From Jiella marina (GTDB taxonomy: Bacteria > Pseudomonadota > Alphaproteobacteria > Rhizobiales > Rhizobiaceae), in the NCBI RefSeq assembly GCF_024359545.1, contig NZ_JAKQZG010000001.1, positions 682,001 to 746,000 on the forward strand: a stretch of 64,000 nucleotides of DNA, read 5' to 3'. Both the position numbers and the translations under genes were made by a program. Numbering within the stretch: position 1 is the first letter of the stretch; the number at the start of each line of letters is the position of its first letter. This document shows, piece after piece, positions 18,359-30,628 of this stretch. The notes under the pieces were generated by a model. The model made no database searches, was not told the DNA's origin, and saw only the letters and a list, made by a program, of their open reading frames with translations.

Positions 18359-18497
18359 CACGCGTCCCCGCCCTTGTTGAGTGTCCTGCCGATCCTGGAC
18401 CGACCTGCCGGGCAACGCTGGGGCACGCCTTGATCGGAATCAAGGTCGAGACATCCATACCCGTCTAGGCTTTGCGCGAATGACAGGAGGAGGCTTC

Positions 18498-18845
18498 ATG
18501 GCACGGAAAACTCTCGGCGCGATGGCGCTCACGGCGGCGGTGATTCTGGCGGCCGCGAGCACGCCCCGGACAGCCGAAGCGCAGGAGTTGTCTCAGCTTG
18601 CCGCAGGCCAGCGCTTCGTCGAGGAGAATTGCTCCCGCTGCCATTCCATCGCCCGAACCGGCGAAAGCCCGCATGCGGAGGCACCGCCCTTCCGAACCCT
18701 GTCGGAGCGCTATCCGGTGGCGCAGCTCGCCGAGGCCCTGGTCGAAGGCATTTCGACGGGCCATCCGGACATGCCGGAATTCATCTTCACGAAGGACCAG
18801 GCGAACGCGATCATCGCCTATCTGCAAAGCATCCAGAGCGAATAG
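18498..18845 (+). CDS. Small periplasmic c-type cytochrome
   Basis: 115 residues. A Sec signal peptide (MARKTLGAMALTAAVILAAA...AEAQ, cleavage near residue 30) precedes a single class I cytochrome c domain. The haem is attached at CSRCH, with the distal Met probably in DMPEF. ATG 18498 has a strong AGGAGG 7 bases upstream; an ATG 18 bases earlier has no such site. It is a lone gene convergent with the ABC exporter pair. Its redox partner cannot be named from this window. Confidence 0.9.
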   Translation: MARKTLGAMALTAAVILAAASTPRTAEAQELSQLAAGQRFVEENCSRCHSIARTGESPHAEAPPFRTLSERYPVAQLAEALVEGISTGHPDMPEFIFTKDQANAIIAYLQSIQSE

Positions 18846-18901
18846 GAAAGAAAGAGCGGATCATTGCGGTGACGTGGTGACGGCTCGTGTCGGCCGCCGC
18901 C

Positions 18902-20799
18902 TCATTCCGCAGCGGCCGTCGTCTCATCCTGGCCGTTCAGGAAGCCACCGGACTGATGACGCCACAAGGTCGCGTAGATTCCGCCGCGGGCCAAGAGTTC
19001 CTCATGGCTGCCCTCCTCGACAATGGCGCCCTTGTCGAGCACGATCAGCCGGTCCATCGCCGCGATGGTCGAGAGACGATGGGCGATCGCGATGACGGTC
19101 TTGCCCTCCATCATGCGGATGAGATTGTCCTGGATGGCCGCTTCGACCTCGGAATCGAGCGCCGAGGTGGCTTCGTCGAGCACGAGGATGGGCGCGTCCT
19201 TGAGAAGCACGCGCGCAATCGCGATGCGCTGGCGCTGGCCGCCCGACAGCTTGATGCCGCGCTCGCCCACATGGGCGTCGTAGCCCATCCGCCCCTTGGG
19301 ATCGCGCAGGCCGGGAATGAACTCCTCGGCATTCGCCCGCTCGGCCGCCATGATCACGTCGTCATCGTCCGCACCCGGCCGGCCATAGGCGATGTTGTCG
19401 CGGATCGAGCGGTGGAGCAGCGAGGTGTCCTGGGTGACGACGCCGATCGCCGCCCGGAGCGAGGCCTGGGTCACCCGGGATATGTCCTGCCCGTCGATCA
19501 GGATGCGCCCGCCCTCCACGTCGAACAGCCGCAGGAGGAGGTTCACGAGCGTCGTCTTGCCGGCGCCGGAGCGGCCGACCAGACCGACTTTCTCGCCGGG
19601 CTTGATGTCGAGGGTCAGCCCGTCGATCACGCCTTCTCCCTTGCCGTAGTGAAAGGTGACGTCCTCGTAGCGGATGGCTCCGGCCGTGGCGTCCAATGGC
19701 TTCGCATCGGCCTCGTCCACCAGCGTCGGCACCCGCGTCACGGTGGCCACCGCATCCTGGATGGTGCCGTAGTTGCGCACGAGCCCGTTGATGTTGAACA
19801 TCATCCAGCCCGACATCTGGTTGAGACGCAGGACGAGGCCGAGCGCGGTGGCGACGCCGCCGGCGGTGATCGATCCCGCCTGCCAGCCGAGGATCGCGAT
19901 CGCGCCGACACCGGACATCATGAACCCATTCAGAAGCGCGACGACGGTCCGCACCTCGGTCAAAGCGCGGGTCGTGCGCCGCGTCATGTCCACCAGATGC
20001 GCAAAGCCGTCCTTGACGAACTGGTCCTCCCGGCGGGCGGAATCGAACAGTTTGACCGACAGAATGTTGGTGAAGCTGTCGACCACCCGGCCGGAGACGA
20101 TCGACCGCGCATCCGCCGAGGCGCGGCCGTATTTGCGGATCTTCGGCAGGAGATTGCGGATGATCCAGGCGTAGCCGAGGACCCACACGCCAAGCACGAC
20201 CGCCATGCGATAGTCGATGGTGCCCAGGATCGTCACGGTCAGCACGATGAAGGTCACGAAGGACCAGAAGGTCTGCAGGACCGTGGTGATGAAGTCGCCG
20301 GTCGCCTGTCCGACCTGCTGCACCTTCTGGGCCAACCGGCCGCCGAAATCGTTCTGGAAGAAGGTGTAGGCCTGCTCCATCAGCCGGCGATAGCTCTGCC
20401 AGCGGATGCGGTTGTAGAAGCTCGGCGCAATGACCTGTTCTTCCAAGACCGAGGAGGCGAAGAGGATCAGCGCCCGCCCGATCAGGGTGACAAAGAGGAG
20501 CCCCGCGATCAGCCAGAAATGGTCGGCAAAGAGCGTTTCGGGCGTCGACTGGCCGAGCGCGTCGACCAGCCAGCCGACGCCGGTGAAGAGCAGCGCCTCG
20601 ACCCCGCCGGTCAGGCCGCCGGTGATCAGAAGGCCGATCAGCGGCCATTTGGCCTGTTTGGCGAAGTGCCAGATGAAGGCGTTGGTCTCGGCCGGAAGCG
20701 GCCGGAGATGACCGGTCCGGTAGACCCCGTCATCGCCACGGGCGCCGACGTCCTCGAAGGGATCGAGGACCTTCTCGAAACGCTGGAGCAGACGGTCCA

Positions 20800-20803
<4 letters not shown>
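18902..20803 (-). CDS. ABC exporter, half-size (TMD-NBD), second of a tandem pair
   Basis: 633 residues. Six membrane helices lie in about the first 340 residues, then an ATPase domain with [56 protein letters not shown] and AIAHRLST. All catalytic positions are canonical. The family (MsbA/Atm1-like) exports lipids, peptides or metal conjugates; the cargo here is unknown. Its ATG overlaps the stop of the upstream, closely similar exporter (ATGA), so the two are coupled and probably form a heterodimer. Confidence 0.9.
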
Positions 20804-22674
<1,871 letters not shown>

Positions 22675-22998
22675 GAAGCGCCTTTTCTGAGAATTGGCTT
22701 GCGGCCGCGTCGGCCTTGGGGATAGGGCGAGGAAGCGCCACGCGCAAACGCCCCGACATCTGATGCGGGCCATATAGGCGAGGATGATGGAAAATTCAGC
22801 GCCCGGATGTCGTCGGCGCCTGGCCCAAGACGTTCACGAGCCGTTGATGGCCTCGCGACCGGCGCGTCGGTGGCGTGCCTGAAGAGCGCAGCGACAACAG
22901 AACGGTTTCCCAAGGACGGAAGCCGGTAGGACGCGCGTCACAAGCCGCCAGAGCGACATCATGCCGCCCATCCCGACTGTCGAATTTTTCGGGAAAAC
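22675..22998. other. Intergenic stretch without a recognisable gene
   Basis: These 324 bases lie between the start of the minus-strand ABC exporter pair and the 3' end of tRNA-fMet. They must hold the exporter promoter. Frames that cross it are shadows or read through the tRNA. I see no convincing hairpin, promoter pair or small ORF. Confidence 0.5.
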
Positions 22999-23075
<77 letters not shown>

Positions 23076-23671
23076 CCAGCGACGAACGCGCTGTCTGCGT
23101 CGTCGATGGCCGCGATATATGCGACAGTCCGATGAATGAAAAGGGCTTTCTCGGTTCGGGCCCGAAAAAAATCGGAATGACCCGTATAACCGATTGAAAT
23201 CATGCACAAAATCTCCGTTTCCGGTCCGCTTCCCTTGCCGAACGCGTCTCCCGTGGGCGCGCACGGCGGACCCTTTGGACACGTCTCGGGACGGCGATCG
23301 CGGAACTGATCGCCGTGGAGATTCGCGCGGACCGACCGGAACCGGCCTTCGTCGCATCGAGGCCGTCTTCCGCATCCAAGATTTGGAGATCGCTCACACG
23401 CCGCGCGACACGCATCCTGTTCGGCCACGCAACGCCTATTCTCCCCGCGCCTCGTTTCACCGGGACGGCGGAGCGGGCGGCTCATCCTCCGCAAGAACGC
23501 GAGAGCGGGCTTGATGGCGCGGCGGGCTCGATCTATGAACGCCGCGGCTTTCGCCGCAAAGCGAAAGGGAAGTTCGGCCATGCTTGGTCGAATCGGTCGC
23601 CCCCGGGCATCACGGTTCAGGGCGGTTGCAATCCCGCCGCGGCTGTGAGACGGAAGCGGCGGCTTGGGTCA
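23076..23671. other. Intergenic region between the two tRNA genes
   Basis: 596 bases separate the minus-strand tRNA-fMet from the plus-strand tRNA-Lys. Open frames here are arginine- and proline-rich, are contradicted by antisense frames of equal length, and run into tRNA sequence (the telltale VAQLVEQRTFNL ending). I support none of them. The promoters of both tRNAs should be here, but I see no clear consensus. Confidence 0.5.
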
Positions 23672-23747
<76 letters not shown>

Positions 23748-24105
23748 AATCGCCCTTGTCCGACCCGGAGACATGGGTGACAGACCGCCCCCAGGACAGC
23801 GGTGACGCCCTCGCGCCGGTCATGGCCGAATGTTTTCAATTGCTTCGTCAGACCTGCGCTTCCTCGAAGCTTCGATGCGGCGTCCCTGCGCCCTTGTTTC
23901 GCCGTCTCGGCGTGTGCGGCGCACAAGGGCGACCTTCTGCCAAGCCCTTGAGGAAACGATGCTTTTTCGGGCAGATGCCGCATCATCAGGCACGTCCAAA
24001 AAAACGACGCCGATGTCGCATTTCTGATGAAAATCGTCGTTTTAGAGTGAGTGTAGAAAACGTGAATCTGCGCAATGTCCCCCACCGACATCGAGGGCAT
24101 TTGCC
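23748..24105. other. Leader region upstream of the sarcosine oxidase operon
   Basis: 358 bases between tRNA-Lys and soxB. No coding frame is convincing. The half nearest soxB is locally AT-rich and contains a 9-bp inverted repeat (24001-24043, listed separately), so this is the likely control region of the betaine demethylation island. I looked for a glycine riboswitch and do not see its paired aptamer signature. Confidence 0.5.
24001..24043 (+). promoter_or_regulatory. Inverted repeat upstream of soxB, possible operator
   Basis: AAAACGACG (24001-24009) is repeated inverted as CGTCGTTTT (24035-24043) with 25 bases between, about 62 bases before the soxB ATG. The AT-rich context contrasts with the surrounding GC-rich DNA. 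It could be a regulator binding site or a stem at the 5' end of the transcript. The regulator is not encoded nearby, so its identity is unknown. Confidence 0.35.
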
Positions 24106-25359
24106 ATGCGCCGCTACTCCCTTACCCGCCTCCTCAAGGAAGCTGCTTCCGGCCATCAGGGATGGGGGCGCCAGTGGCGCGCTCCCGAGCCCAAGAAGGA
24201 ATACGACGTCATCATCGTCGGTGGCGGCGGCCATGGGCTGGCGACGGCCTATTACCTGGCCAGCGTCCACGGCGTCACCAATGTCGCGGTTCTCGAAAAG
24301 GGCTGGATCGGCGGCGGCAACACGGGCCGCAACACGACGATCGTGCGCTCGAACTATCTGTTCGACGAATCGGCCGCTCTCTACAATCACGCGGTCAATC
24401 TCTGGGAGGGCCTCTCCCAGGAACTGAACTACAATGTGATGTTCTCCCAGCGCGGCGTCCTGATGCTCGCGCACAATCATCACGACGTCATCTCCTTCAA
24501 GCGCCACGTCTACGCCAACCGCCTGAACGGCGTCGACAATGAGTGGCTGTCGCCGGAGGAGTGCAAGGAATACTGCCCGCCGCTGTCGATCTCGCCGGAC
24601 ATCCGCTATCCGGTTCTCGGCGGCGCGCTGCAGCGGCGCGGCGGCACCGCCCGGCACGACGCCGTCGCCTGGGGCTATGCCCGCGGCGCCGACGCCCGCG
24701 GCGTCGACATCATCCAGAATTGCGAGGTCACCGGCCTCAAGCGCCATCCCGACGGGTCGGTGGCCGGCGTCGAGACGACGCGGGGCACGATCGGGGCCAA
24801 GCGCATCGGCGTCGTCGCGGCGGGTAATACGGGCGTCGTCATGGGCCGCTTCGGCCTGCGCATGCCGGTGGAGAGCGTGCCGCTTCAGGCGCTGGTCTCA
24901 GAACCGGTCAAGCCGGTCTTCCCCTGCGTCGTCATGTCGAACGCCGTCCACGCCTACATCTCCCAGTCCGACAAGGGCGAACTGGTGATCGGCGCCGGCA
25001 CCGACCAGTACGTCTCCTATTCGCAGCAGGGCGGCATCCAGATCATCAATCACACGCTCGATGCGATCTGCGAGCTGTTCCCGCAATTTACCCGCATGCG
25101 CATGCTGCGCTCTTGGGGCGGCATCGTGGACGTCACGCCGGATCGCTCGCCGATCATCGGCAAGACGCCGATTGAAGGTCTGTTCGTGAATTGCGGCTGG
25201 GGAACCGGCGGCTTCAAGGCGACGCCCGGCTCCGGCCACGTCTTCGCCCACACGCTCGCCACCGGCGAGCCGCACGAGATCAATGCGCCCTACAGCCTCG
25301 ACCGGTTCCGCACCGGCCGGCTGATCGACGAGGCCGCGGCCGCCGCCGTCGCCCACTGA
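24106..25359 (+). CDS. soxB: Sarcosine oxidase subunit beta
   Basis: 417 residues. It carries an FAD-binding Rossmann fold with [19 protein letters not shown] near residue 34, [16 protein letters not shown], and the C-terminal [10 protein letters not shown] and [19 protein letters not shown]. In the heterotetrameric enzyme, beta oxidises sarcosine and holds both FAD and covalent FMN. Electrons go to oxygen; the methyl group goes to tetrahydrofolate on the alpha subunit. The order soxB-D-A-G matches characterised operons. It is the first gene of the island and lies behind the 358-base leader. Confidence 0.96.
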   Translation: MRRYSLTRLLKEAASGHQGWGRQWRAPEPKKEYDVIIVGGGGHGLATAYYLASVHGVTNVAVLEKGWIGGGNTGRNTTIVRSNYLFDESAALYNHAVNLWEGLSQELNYNVMFSQRGVLMLAHNHHDVISFKRHVYANRLNGVDNEWLSPEECKEYCPPLSISPDIRYPVLGGALQRRGGTARHDAVAWGYARGADARGVDIIQNCEVTGLKRHPDGSVAGVETTRGTIGAKRIGVVAAGNTGVVMGRFGLRMPVESVPLQALVSEPVKPVFPCVVMSNAVHAYISQSDKGELVIGAGTDQYVSYSQQGGIQIINHTLDAICELFPQFTRMRMLRSWGGIVDVTPDRSPIIGKTPIEGLFVNCGWGTGGFKATPGSGHVFAHTLATGEPHEINAPYSLDRFRTGRLIDEAAAAAVAH

Positions 25360-25391
25360 CCCCCTTCCGCTTTCTCGAAAGGCGTCGCGCC

Positions 25392-25688
25392 ATGCTGCTC
25401 ATTCGTTGCCCCTATTGCGGCGAACGTCCCGAGGTCGAATTCCACTGCGGCGGCGAGGCGCACATTGCGCGCCCCGAAACGCCGACGGAAACGAGCGACG
25501 CGGACTGGGCCGGCTTCCTCTACTACCGCACCAATCCGCGCGGCGTTCATGCCGAACGCTGGGTGCACAATCACGGCTGCGGCCGCTGGTTCAACGCCCT
25601 GCGCGACACGGTCAGCGACCGCTTCGTTACCACCTATGAAATGGGCACGCCTCGACCCGAGGCCGGCTCCGACGTCACCCGAGCTTGA
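25392..25688 (+). CDS. soxD: Sarcosine oxidase subunit delta
   Basis: 98 residues starting MLLIRCPYCGERPEVEFHCG, with the delta-subunit zinc site formed by CPYCG, the His of EFHCGGEAH and the later CGRWF. It also has WAGFLYYRTNPRGVHAERW, typical of the family. Delta is a structural subunit of heterotetrameric sarcosine oxidase. ATG 25392 starts the conserved N-terminus; a longer frame to the left overlaps soxB and is not real. soxB ends 32 bases upstream. Confidence 0.95.
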   Translation: MLLIRCPYCGERPEVEFHCGGEAHIARPETPTETSDADWAGFLYYRTNPRGVHAERWVHNHGCGRWFNALRDTVSDRFVTTYEMGTPRPEAGSDVTRA

Positions 25689-25696
25689 GCGAGGCC

Positions 25697-28684
25697 ATGA
25701 TGAACCAGCCTTTCCGCCTCGCCGCCGGCGGTCGTGTCGACCGCTCCAGGCCGTTGACGGTCACTTTCAACGGCCGCAAGCTCTCCGGCTATCGCGGTGA
25801 CACGATCGCCTCGATGCTCTTGGCCTCCGGCTCGCATCTCGCCGGCCGCTCGTTCAAGTACCACCGCCCGCGCGGCATCCTGTCTCATGGCTCCGATGAG
25901 CCGAGCGCGCTGCTCTCGGTCGACTGGCGCGCCGATCGCGGCCCCGGCTACCGCGACCCCAACAACCGCGCCACGGTCGTCGAAGCGCGGGAGGGTCTCG
26001 TCGCTAAGACGCAGAACCACTGGCCGTCGCTCGAGACCGATGTCGGCGCGGTCAACGATCTGTTGTCGCCGATCTTCGTGGCGGGCTTCTACTACAAGAC
26101 CTTCATGTGGCCGCGGAAGTTCTGGGACAAGGTCTACGAGCCGGTGATCCGCCGCGCCGCCGGCCTGGGTGAAGCCCCGGAAGTGCCCGATAGCGACCGT
26201 TACGCCAATCGCCATGCCCATTGTGACGTGCTCGTCGTCGGAGCCGGCCCGGCCGGCTTGTCGGCGGCGCTCGCGGCCTCGGCCGACGGGTCGAAGCGGG
26301 TCATTCTGGCCGACGAAGGCTTCGAACTCGGCGGTTCGCTACTCAACGACGCGACCTCGACGATCGAAGGCAAGCCGGCGATGGCCTGGGTCGAGGAGAC
26401 ACTTGCCGCGCTCGACGCCCGCGAGAACGTCGTCGTCCTGCCGCGCACGACCGTCTTCGGCTATTACAATCACAACCACGTCGCCATGGTCGAGCGGGTT
26501 GCCGACCATCGCGACGCTGCGCCGGAATCGCTTGCCCGCGAGCGTCTCTGGCAGGTGCGCGCTGGCGAGGTGATCCTCGCGGCGGGCAGCCACGAGCGGC
26601 CGCTGGTCTTCGAGAACAATGACCGGCCAGGCATCATGCTCGCCGACAGCGTGCGCGCCTTCATAAATCGCTACGCCGTCCTGCCGGGCAAGGAGATCGT
26701 CGTCGCCACGAGCGGCGCCTCGGCCTATCGCGCCGCCCTCGACGCCAAGGCGGCGGGCATGGGCGTGACGCTGGTCGACATTCGCCTGGAGCAAGACTGC
26801 GGAGCCGAGCTCGCCGATGCTCGCGCGGCTGGTATCACGGTGAAGACCGGCCACACAGTCATCAAGTCGCTCGGCACGAAGCGGGTCACCGGCCTCGTCG
26901 TCGCTCCGCTCGGCAATGGCGGCCAGATCGGCGACAAGACCACCCTCGCCTGCGACTGCGTCGGCATGTCGGGCGGCTGGACGCCGTCCGTCCACCTGTT
27001 CTCCCAGTCACGCGGCAAGCTGGCCTTCGACGCCGAGCTGGACGCCTTCCTGCCGGGCCAATCGGCCCAGGCCGAACGTTCGGCCGGCGCCTGCCATGGA
27101 GTCTACGATCTCGCCGCGGTCATTGCCGACGGGGCAAAAGCCGGTGGCGGTTCCGTGACCGTCGAGGCGACGCCGAGCTACACCGGCTTCCAGCCGGTGC
27201 GCGTGCTGCCGACCGATGCCGATCCGTCGCGCGTCAAGGCGTTCATCGACTTCCAGAACGACGTCACTGCCAAGGACATCAAGCTCGCCGTCCGCGAGGG
27301 CTTCCAGTCGATCGAGCACGTCAAGCGCTACACGACGACCGGCATGGCGACGGACCAGGGCAAGACGTCGAACATGAACGCGCTCGGCCTCGTCGCCGGC
27401 ACGCTCGGCCGCGAGCTTCCGGCCGTCGGCACCACGACCTTCCGTCCGCCTTACACGCCGGTCACCTTCGGTGCGCTGGTCGGCCCTGCTCGCGACGATC
27501 TGTTCGATCCGGTCCGTAAGACCGCCATCGACCCGTGGGCGGAGAAGAACGGTGCGGTCTTCGAGCCGGTCGGCCTGTGGCGGCGCGCCCGCTACTTCCC
27601 GAAGGACGGCGAGGACATGCGCGCTGCCGTTGCCCGCGAGACCAAGGCGGTCCGCACCTCCGTCGGCATCTTCGACGCCTCGACGCTCGGCAAGATCGAG
27701 ATCGTCGGCCCCGATGCGGCCGAGTTCATGAACCGCATCTACACCAATGCCTGGACCAAGCTGAAGCCCGGCCGGTGCCGCTACGGCCTGATGCTGCGGG
27801 AAGACGGTTTCGTCTATGACGACGGCGTCGTCGCGCGGCTCGCCGAGGATCGCTTCCACGTTACGACGACGACCGGCGGCGCGCCGCGCGTTCTCGCCCA
27901 TATGGAGGACTATCTCCAGACCGAATGGCCGGATCTCGACGTCTTCCTGACCTCGATCACCGAGCAATGGGCGGTCATCGCGCTGCAGGGCCCGAATGCC
28001 CGCAAGCTGCTGGAGCCTTTCGTCACGGATGTCGACTTCTCCGACGATGTCTTCCCGCACATGAGCGTGACCAGCGGCTTCGTCTGCGGCGTGCCGTGCC
28101 GGCTCTTCCGCGTGTCCTTCACCGGCGAACAGGGCTTCGAGATCAACGTGCCGGCCGATTATGCCGAGTCCGTCTGGAAGACGCTCTACGAGGCCGGCCA
28201 GAAATACGACATCGTGCCCTACGGCACGGAGACGATGCACGTCCTGCGCTGCGAGGTCGGCTTCATCATCGTCGGTCAGGAAACCGACGGCACGGCGACA
28301 CCGGACGATCTCGGGCTTTCGGGCCTCGTGTCCAAGGTCAAGCCGGACTTCGTCGGCAAGCGCTCGCTGACCCGGCCGGATATGGTGGCTTCGGGCCGCA
28401 AGCAGCTCGTTGGCCTTCTGACCAAGAATAGCGATGAGGTGCTCGATGAGGGTGCGCAGATCGTCGACGACCCGGCGCAGCCGATCCCGATGAAGATGCT
28501 CGGCCACGTCACCTCATCCTATGCCTCGTCGAATTGCGGACGCTCGATCGCCATGGCGATGCTCGCCGACGGTCGCTCTCGGATCGGCGAAACGGTCTGG
28601 GTGACGACCCCGCAGGGCTTTACCGAAGCGACGATTTCCAACGCCGTCTTTTACGACGTGAAGGGAGAAACGGCAGATGCTTGA
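25697..28684 (+). CDS. soxA: Sarcosine oxidase subunit alpha
   Basis: 995 residues. The N-terminal 100 residues form a ferredoxin-like domain (TVTFNGRKLSGYRGDTIASM, HGSDEPSA). An NAD-binding domain follows with LVVGAGPAGLSAALAA near residue 182. The C-terminal ~370 residues are a glycine-cleavage T-protein-like domain (GIFDASTLGKIEIVGPDAAEF, EQGFEINVPADYA) that takes the methyl group onto folate, giving 5,10-methylene-THF. ATG 25697 is preferred; a TTG at 25685 overlapping the soxD stop is possible. Its end overlaps soxG by 8 bases. Confidence 0.96.
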   Translation: MMNQPFRLAAGGRVDRSRPLTVTFNGRKLSGYRGDTIASMLLASGSHLAGRSFKYHRPRGILSHGSDEPSALLSVDWRADRGPGYRDPNNRATVVEAREGLVAKTQNHWPSLETDVGAVNDLLSPIFVAGFYYKTFMWPRKFWDKVYEPVIRRAAGLGEAPEVPDSDRYANRHAHCDVLVVGAGPAGLSAALAASADGSKRVILADEGFELGGSLLNDATSTIEGKPAMAWVEETLAALDARENVVVLPRTTVFGYYNHNHVAMVERVADHRDAAPESLARERLWQVRAGEVILAAGSHERPLVFENNDRPGIMLADSVRAFINRYAVLPGKEIVVATSGASAYRAALDAKAAGMGVTLVDIRLEQDCGAELADARAAGITVKTGHTVIKSLGTKRVTGLVVAPLGNGGQIGDKTTLACDCVGMSGGWTPSVHLFSQSRGKLAFDAELDAFLPGQSAQAERSAGACHGVYDLAAVIADGAKAGGGSVTVEATPSYTGFQPVRVLPTDADPSRVKAFIDFQNDVTAKDIKLAVREGFQSIEHVKRYTTTGMATDQGKTSNMNALGLVAGTLGRELPAVGTTTFRPPYTPVTFGALVGPARDDLFDPVRKTAIDPWAEKNGAVFEPVGLWRRARYFPKDGEDMRAAVARETKAVRTSVGIFDASTLGKIEIVGPDAAEFMNRIYTNAWTKLKPGRCRYGLMLREDGFVYDDGVVARLAEDRFHVTTTTGGAPRVLAHMEDYLQTEWPDLDVFLTSITEQWAVIALQGPNARKLLEPFVTDVDFSDDVFPHMSVTSGFVCGVPCRLFRVSFTGEQGFEINVPADYAESVWKTLYEAGQKYDIVPYGTETMHVLRCEVGFIIVGQETDGTATPDDLGLSGLVSKVKPDFVGKRSLTRPDMVASGRKQLVGLLTKNSDEVLDEGAQIVDDPAQPIPMKMLGHVTSSYASSNCGRSIAMAMLADGRSRIGETVWVTTPQGFTEATISNAVFYDVKGETADA

Positions 28685-29237
28685 AGTCAATGTCGCCCGC
28701 CGCACGCCGGCCGTCGCTCCCATGAAGGCCGCGTCGCATGTTCGCGTCGAGCCGATCGGGCCGGAGGGCCGCCTGTCCTTCCGCGCCAAGGAGTCGGCTC
28801 TGGCCGGCCAGAGTGAAGTCGCCGGCTTTCGGGTCGACGGCGCAATGAACAGCCGGACGGTGTCCGGCGACAGGGCCGCGCTTCGGCTCGGGCCGGACGA
28901 GTGGCTGTTCACCTGCCCGGCCGCCGATCTGGAGGAAGTCGCCGAGGCGATTTCCACCACGATGGACAATCGCGCCTTCTCGCTTGTCGACGTCTCCCAT
29001 CGCGACGTGTCCTTCCTGGTCGAGGGCGAGCACGCCGATTTCGTGATCAACGCCGGGGCGCCGATCGATCTGTCGCTGCGCAGCTTCCCGGTCGGCGCGG
29101 CGACCCGCACCATTCTCGCCAAGTCCGACATCGTTCTGACACGGCTGGCCGAGGACAGCTTCAAGGTCACCTGCTGGCGCTCTTTCGCCACCTACGTCCA
29201 CGGGTTCCTTGTCGAGGCCGCCAAGGATTTTGCCTGA
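28677..29237 (+). CDS. soxG: Sarcosine oxidase subunit gamma
   Basis: 186 residues with the weakly conserved gamma-subunit pattern: LGPDEWLFTCP, VDVSHRDVSFLVEG, INAGAPIDLSLRSFPVGAATRT and WRSFATYVHGFLVEAAKDF. Gamma is required for assembly of the heterotetramer. A good AGGGAGAA lies before the ATG inside the end of soxA, with an 8-base overlap. 107 bases separate it from gbcA, so a second promoter there is possible though none is obvious. Confidence 0.92.
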   Translation: MLEVNVARRTPAVAPMKAASHVRVEPIGPEGRLSFRAKESALAGQSEVAGFRVDGAMNSRTVSGDRAALRLGPDEWLFTCPAADLEEVAEAISTTMDNRAFSLVDVSHRDVSFLVEGEHADFVINAGAPIDLSLRSFPVGAATRTILAKSDIVLTRLAEDSFKVTCWRSFATYVHGFLVEAAKDFA

Positions 29238-29344
29238 GCCGCAAGGCTTTCCGATGAGGCGGTCGGCAACGAAGCCCCGCCCCGGTTCCAACCAATTCGG
29301 GCGCAGCCGGCGCCCCTCTCCGACCGGCTTTCAGGAGATGCAGC

Positions 29345-30607
29345 ATGCTGGATGATCTCGTTGCCCGCCTGACCCACCGCAAGAAGGGCCACACGCTCGA
29401 AGCGCCGTTCTATGTGGACGATGCGATCTTCAAGGCCGACATGGAAGTCATCTTCGGCCGGCACTGGCTGTTCGTCGGCGTCGAGCCGGACGTGCCGGAA
29501 CCGGGCGATGTCATGGTCGTCGATGTCGGCAAGACATCCGTCCTGATCATCCGCGACGATGACGGCGAAGTCCGCGCCTTCCACAATGTCTGCCGCCATC
29601 GTGGCGCCCGCCTCGTCCACGACGAGAAGACCACCGTCGGCAACGTGGTCTGTCGCTATCACTCCTGGGTCTATGCGCCGACCGGCGAGCTCATCCACGC
29701 CGAGCATATGGGCGAGGATTTCGACAAGTCCTGCCATGGTCTGAAGCCGGTGCACCTGCGCTCGCTCGAAGGCCTGCTCTTCATCTGCCTCGCCGACAAT
29801 CCGCCCCAGGATTTCGACGAACTCGAGCGGGTGATGGCGCCCTATCTCGCGCCCCACAATCTGCGCGAGACCAAGGTTGCCTATCAGCACGACCTGATCG
29901 AGCCGGGCAACTGGAAGCTCACGATGGAGAACAACCGCGAGTGCTATCACTGCGGTGCCAACCATCCCGAGCTGACCGTGCCGCTGTTCGCCTATGGTTT
30001 CGGCTTCGCGCCCGAAGAGCTGAGCGACGACGAGCGCGTCCATGCGGAGCAATACGCCTGCATGCTGAACGACAATCACGAGGGCTGGGAAGCGATGGGC
30101 CTTCCCTCGCGCGAGGTCGATCGGCTGGACGACATGGTGACGGGCTATCGCACCGAGCGCCTGCCGCTGGCCGGTGACGGCGAGAGCCACACGATGGACA
30201 CCAAGCGCGCCTGCAAGAAGCTGATGGGCAATCTGACCAACGCCAAGGCCGGCGCCCTGCATTTCTGGACGCAGCCGAACTCCTGGCATCACTTCATGGG
30301 CGATCATGCGGTGGTCTTCTCGGTCCTCCCGCTCGACGCGACGCACTCCCTGCTCAGGACCAAATGGCTCGTCCACAAGGATGCGGTCGAAGGCGTCGAC
30401 TACGATCTTCAGAACCTCATCGGCGTCTGGATGGCGACCAACCAGCAGGATTCCGATCTCGTCGGCTATTGCCAGCAGGGCGTCGAAGGCGATGGCTACA
30501 TCCCCGGCCCCTATTCGCCGCACACCGAAATGCTCGTCGAGAAATTCGTCAACTGGTATGTCGGCCGGATGCTGTCGCATCTCGCCGAGACCCGCGCCGT
30601 CGCCTGA
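29345..30607 (+). CDS. gbcA: Glycine betaine monooxygenase, oxygenase subunit (Rieske)
   Basis: 420 residues. The Rieske [2Fe-2S] site is CRHRGARL...CRYHSWVY near residues 84-107. The mononuclear iron facial triad region reads NNRECYHCGANHPEL near residue 198. GbcA hydroxylates one methyl of glycine betaine, releasing formaldehyde and dimethylglycine, with electrons from GbcB. Stachydrine demethylase belongs to the same family and is the main alternative. The neighbouring dimethylglycine and sarcosine enzymes make betaine the natural substrate. A GGAG Shine-Dalgarno precedes ATG 29345. Confidence 0.9.
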   Translation: MLDDLVARLTHRKKGHTLEAPFYVDDAIFKADMEVIFGRHWLFVGVEPDVPEPGDVMVVDVGKTSVLIIRDDDGEVRAFHNVCRHRGARLVHDEKTTVGNVVCRYHSWVYAPTGELIHAEHMGEDFDKSCHGLKPVHLRSLEGLLFICLADNPPQDFDELERVMAPYLAPHNLRETKVAYQHDLIEPGNWKLTMENNRECYHCGANHPELTVPLFAYGFGFAPEELSDDERVHAEQYACMLNDNHEGWEAMGLPSREVDRLDDMVTGYRTERLPLAGDGESHTMDTKRACKKLMGNLTNAKAGALHFWTQPNSWHHFMGDHAVVFSVLPLDATHSLLRTKWLVHKDAVEGVDYDLQNLIGVWMATNQQDSDLVGYCQQGVEGDGYIPGPYSPHTEMLVEKFVNWYVGRMLSHLAETRAVA

Positions 30608-30628
30608 GTCTTGAGGGGTCGCAACGTC

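Noticed and set aside
23748-24105. Glycine riboswitch upstream of soxB
   Set aside because: I looked for paired aptamers with their conserved cores and did not find them. Only a simple inverted repeat is visible.
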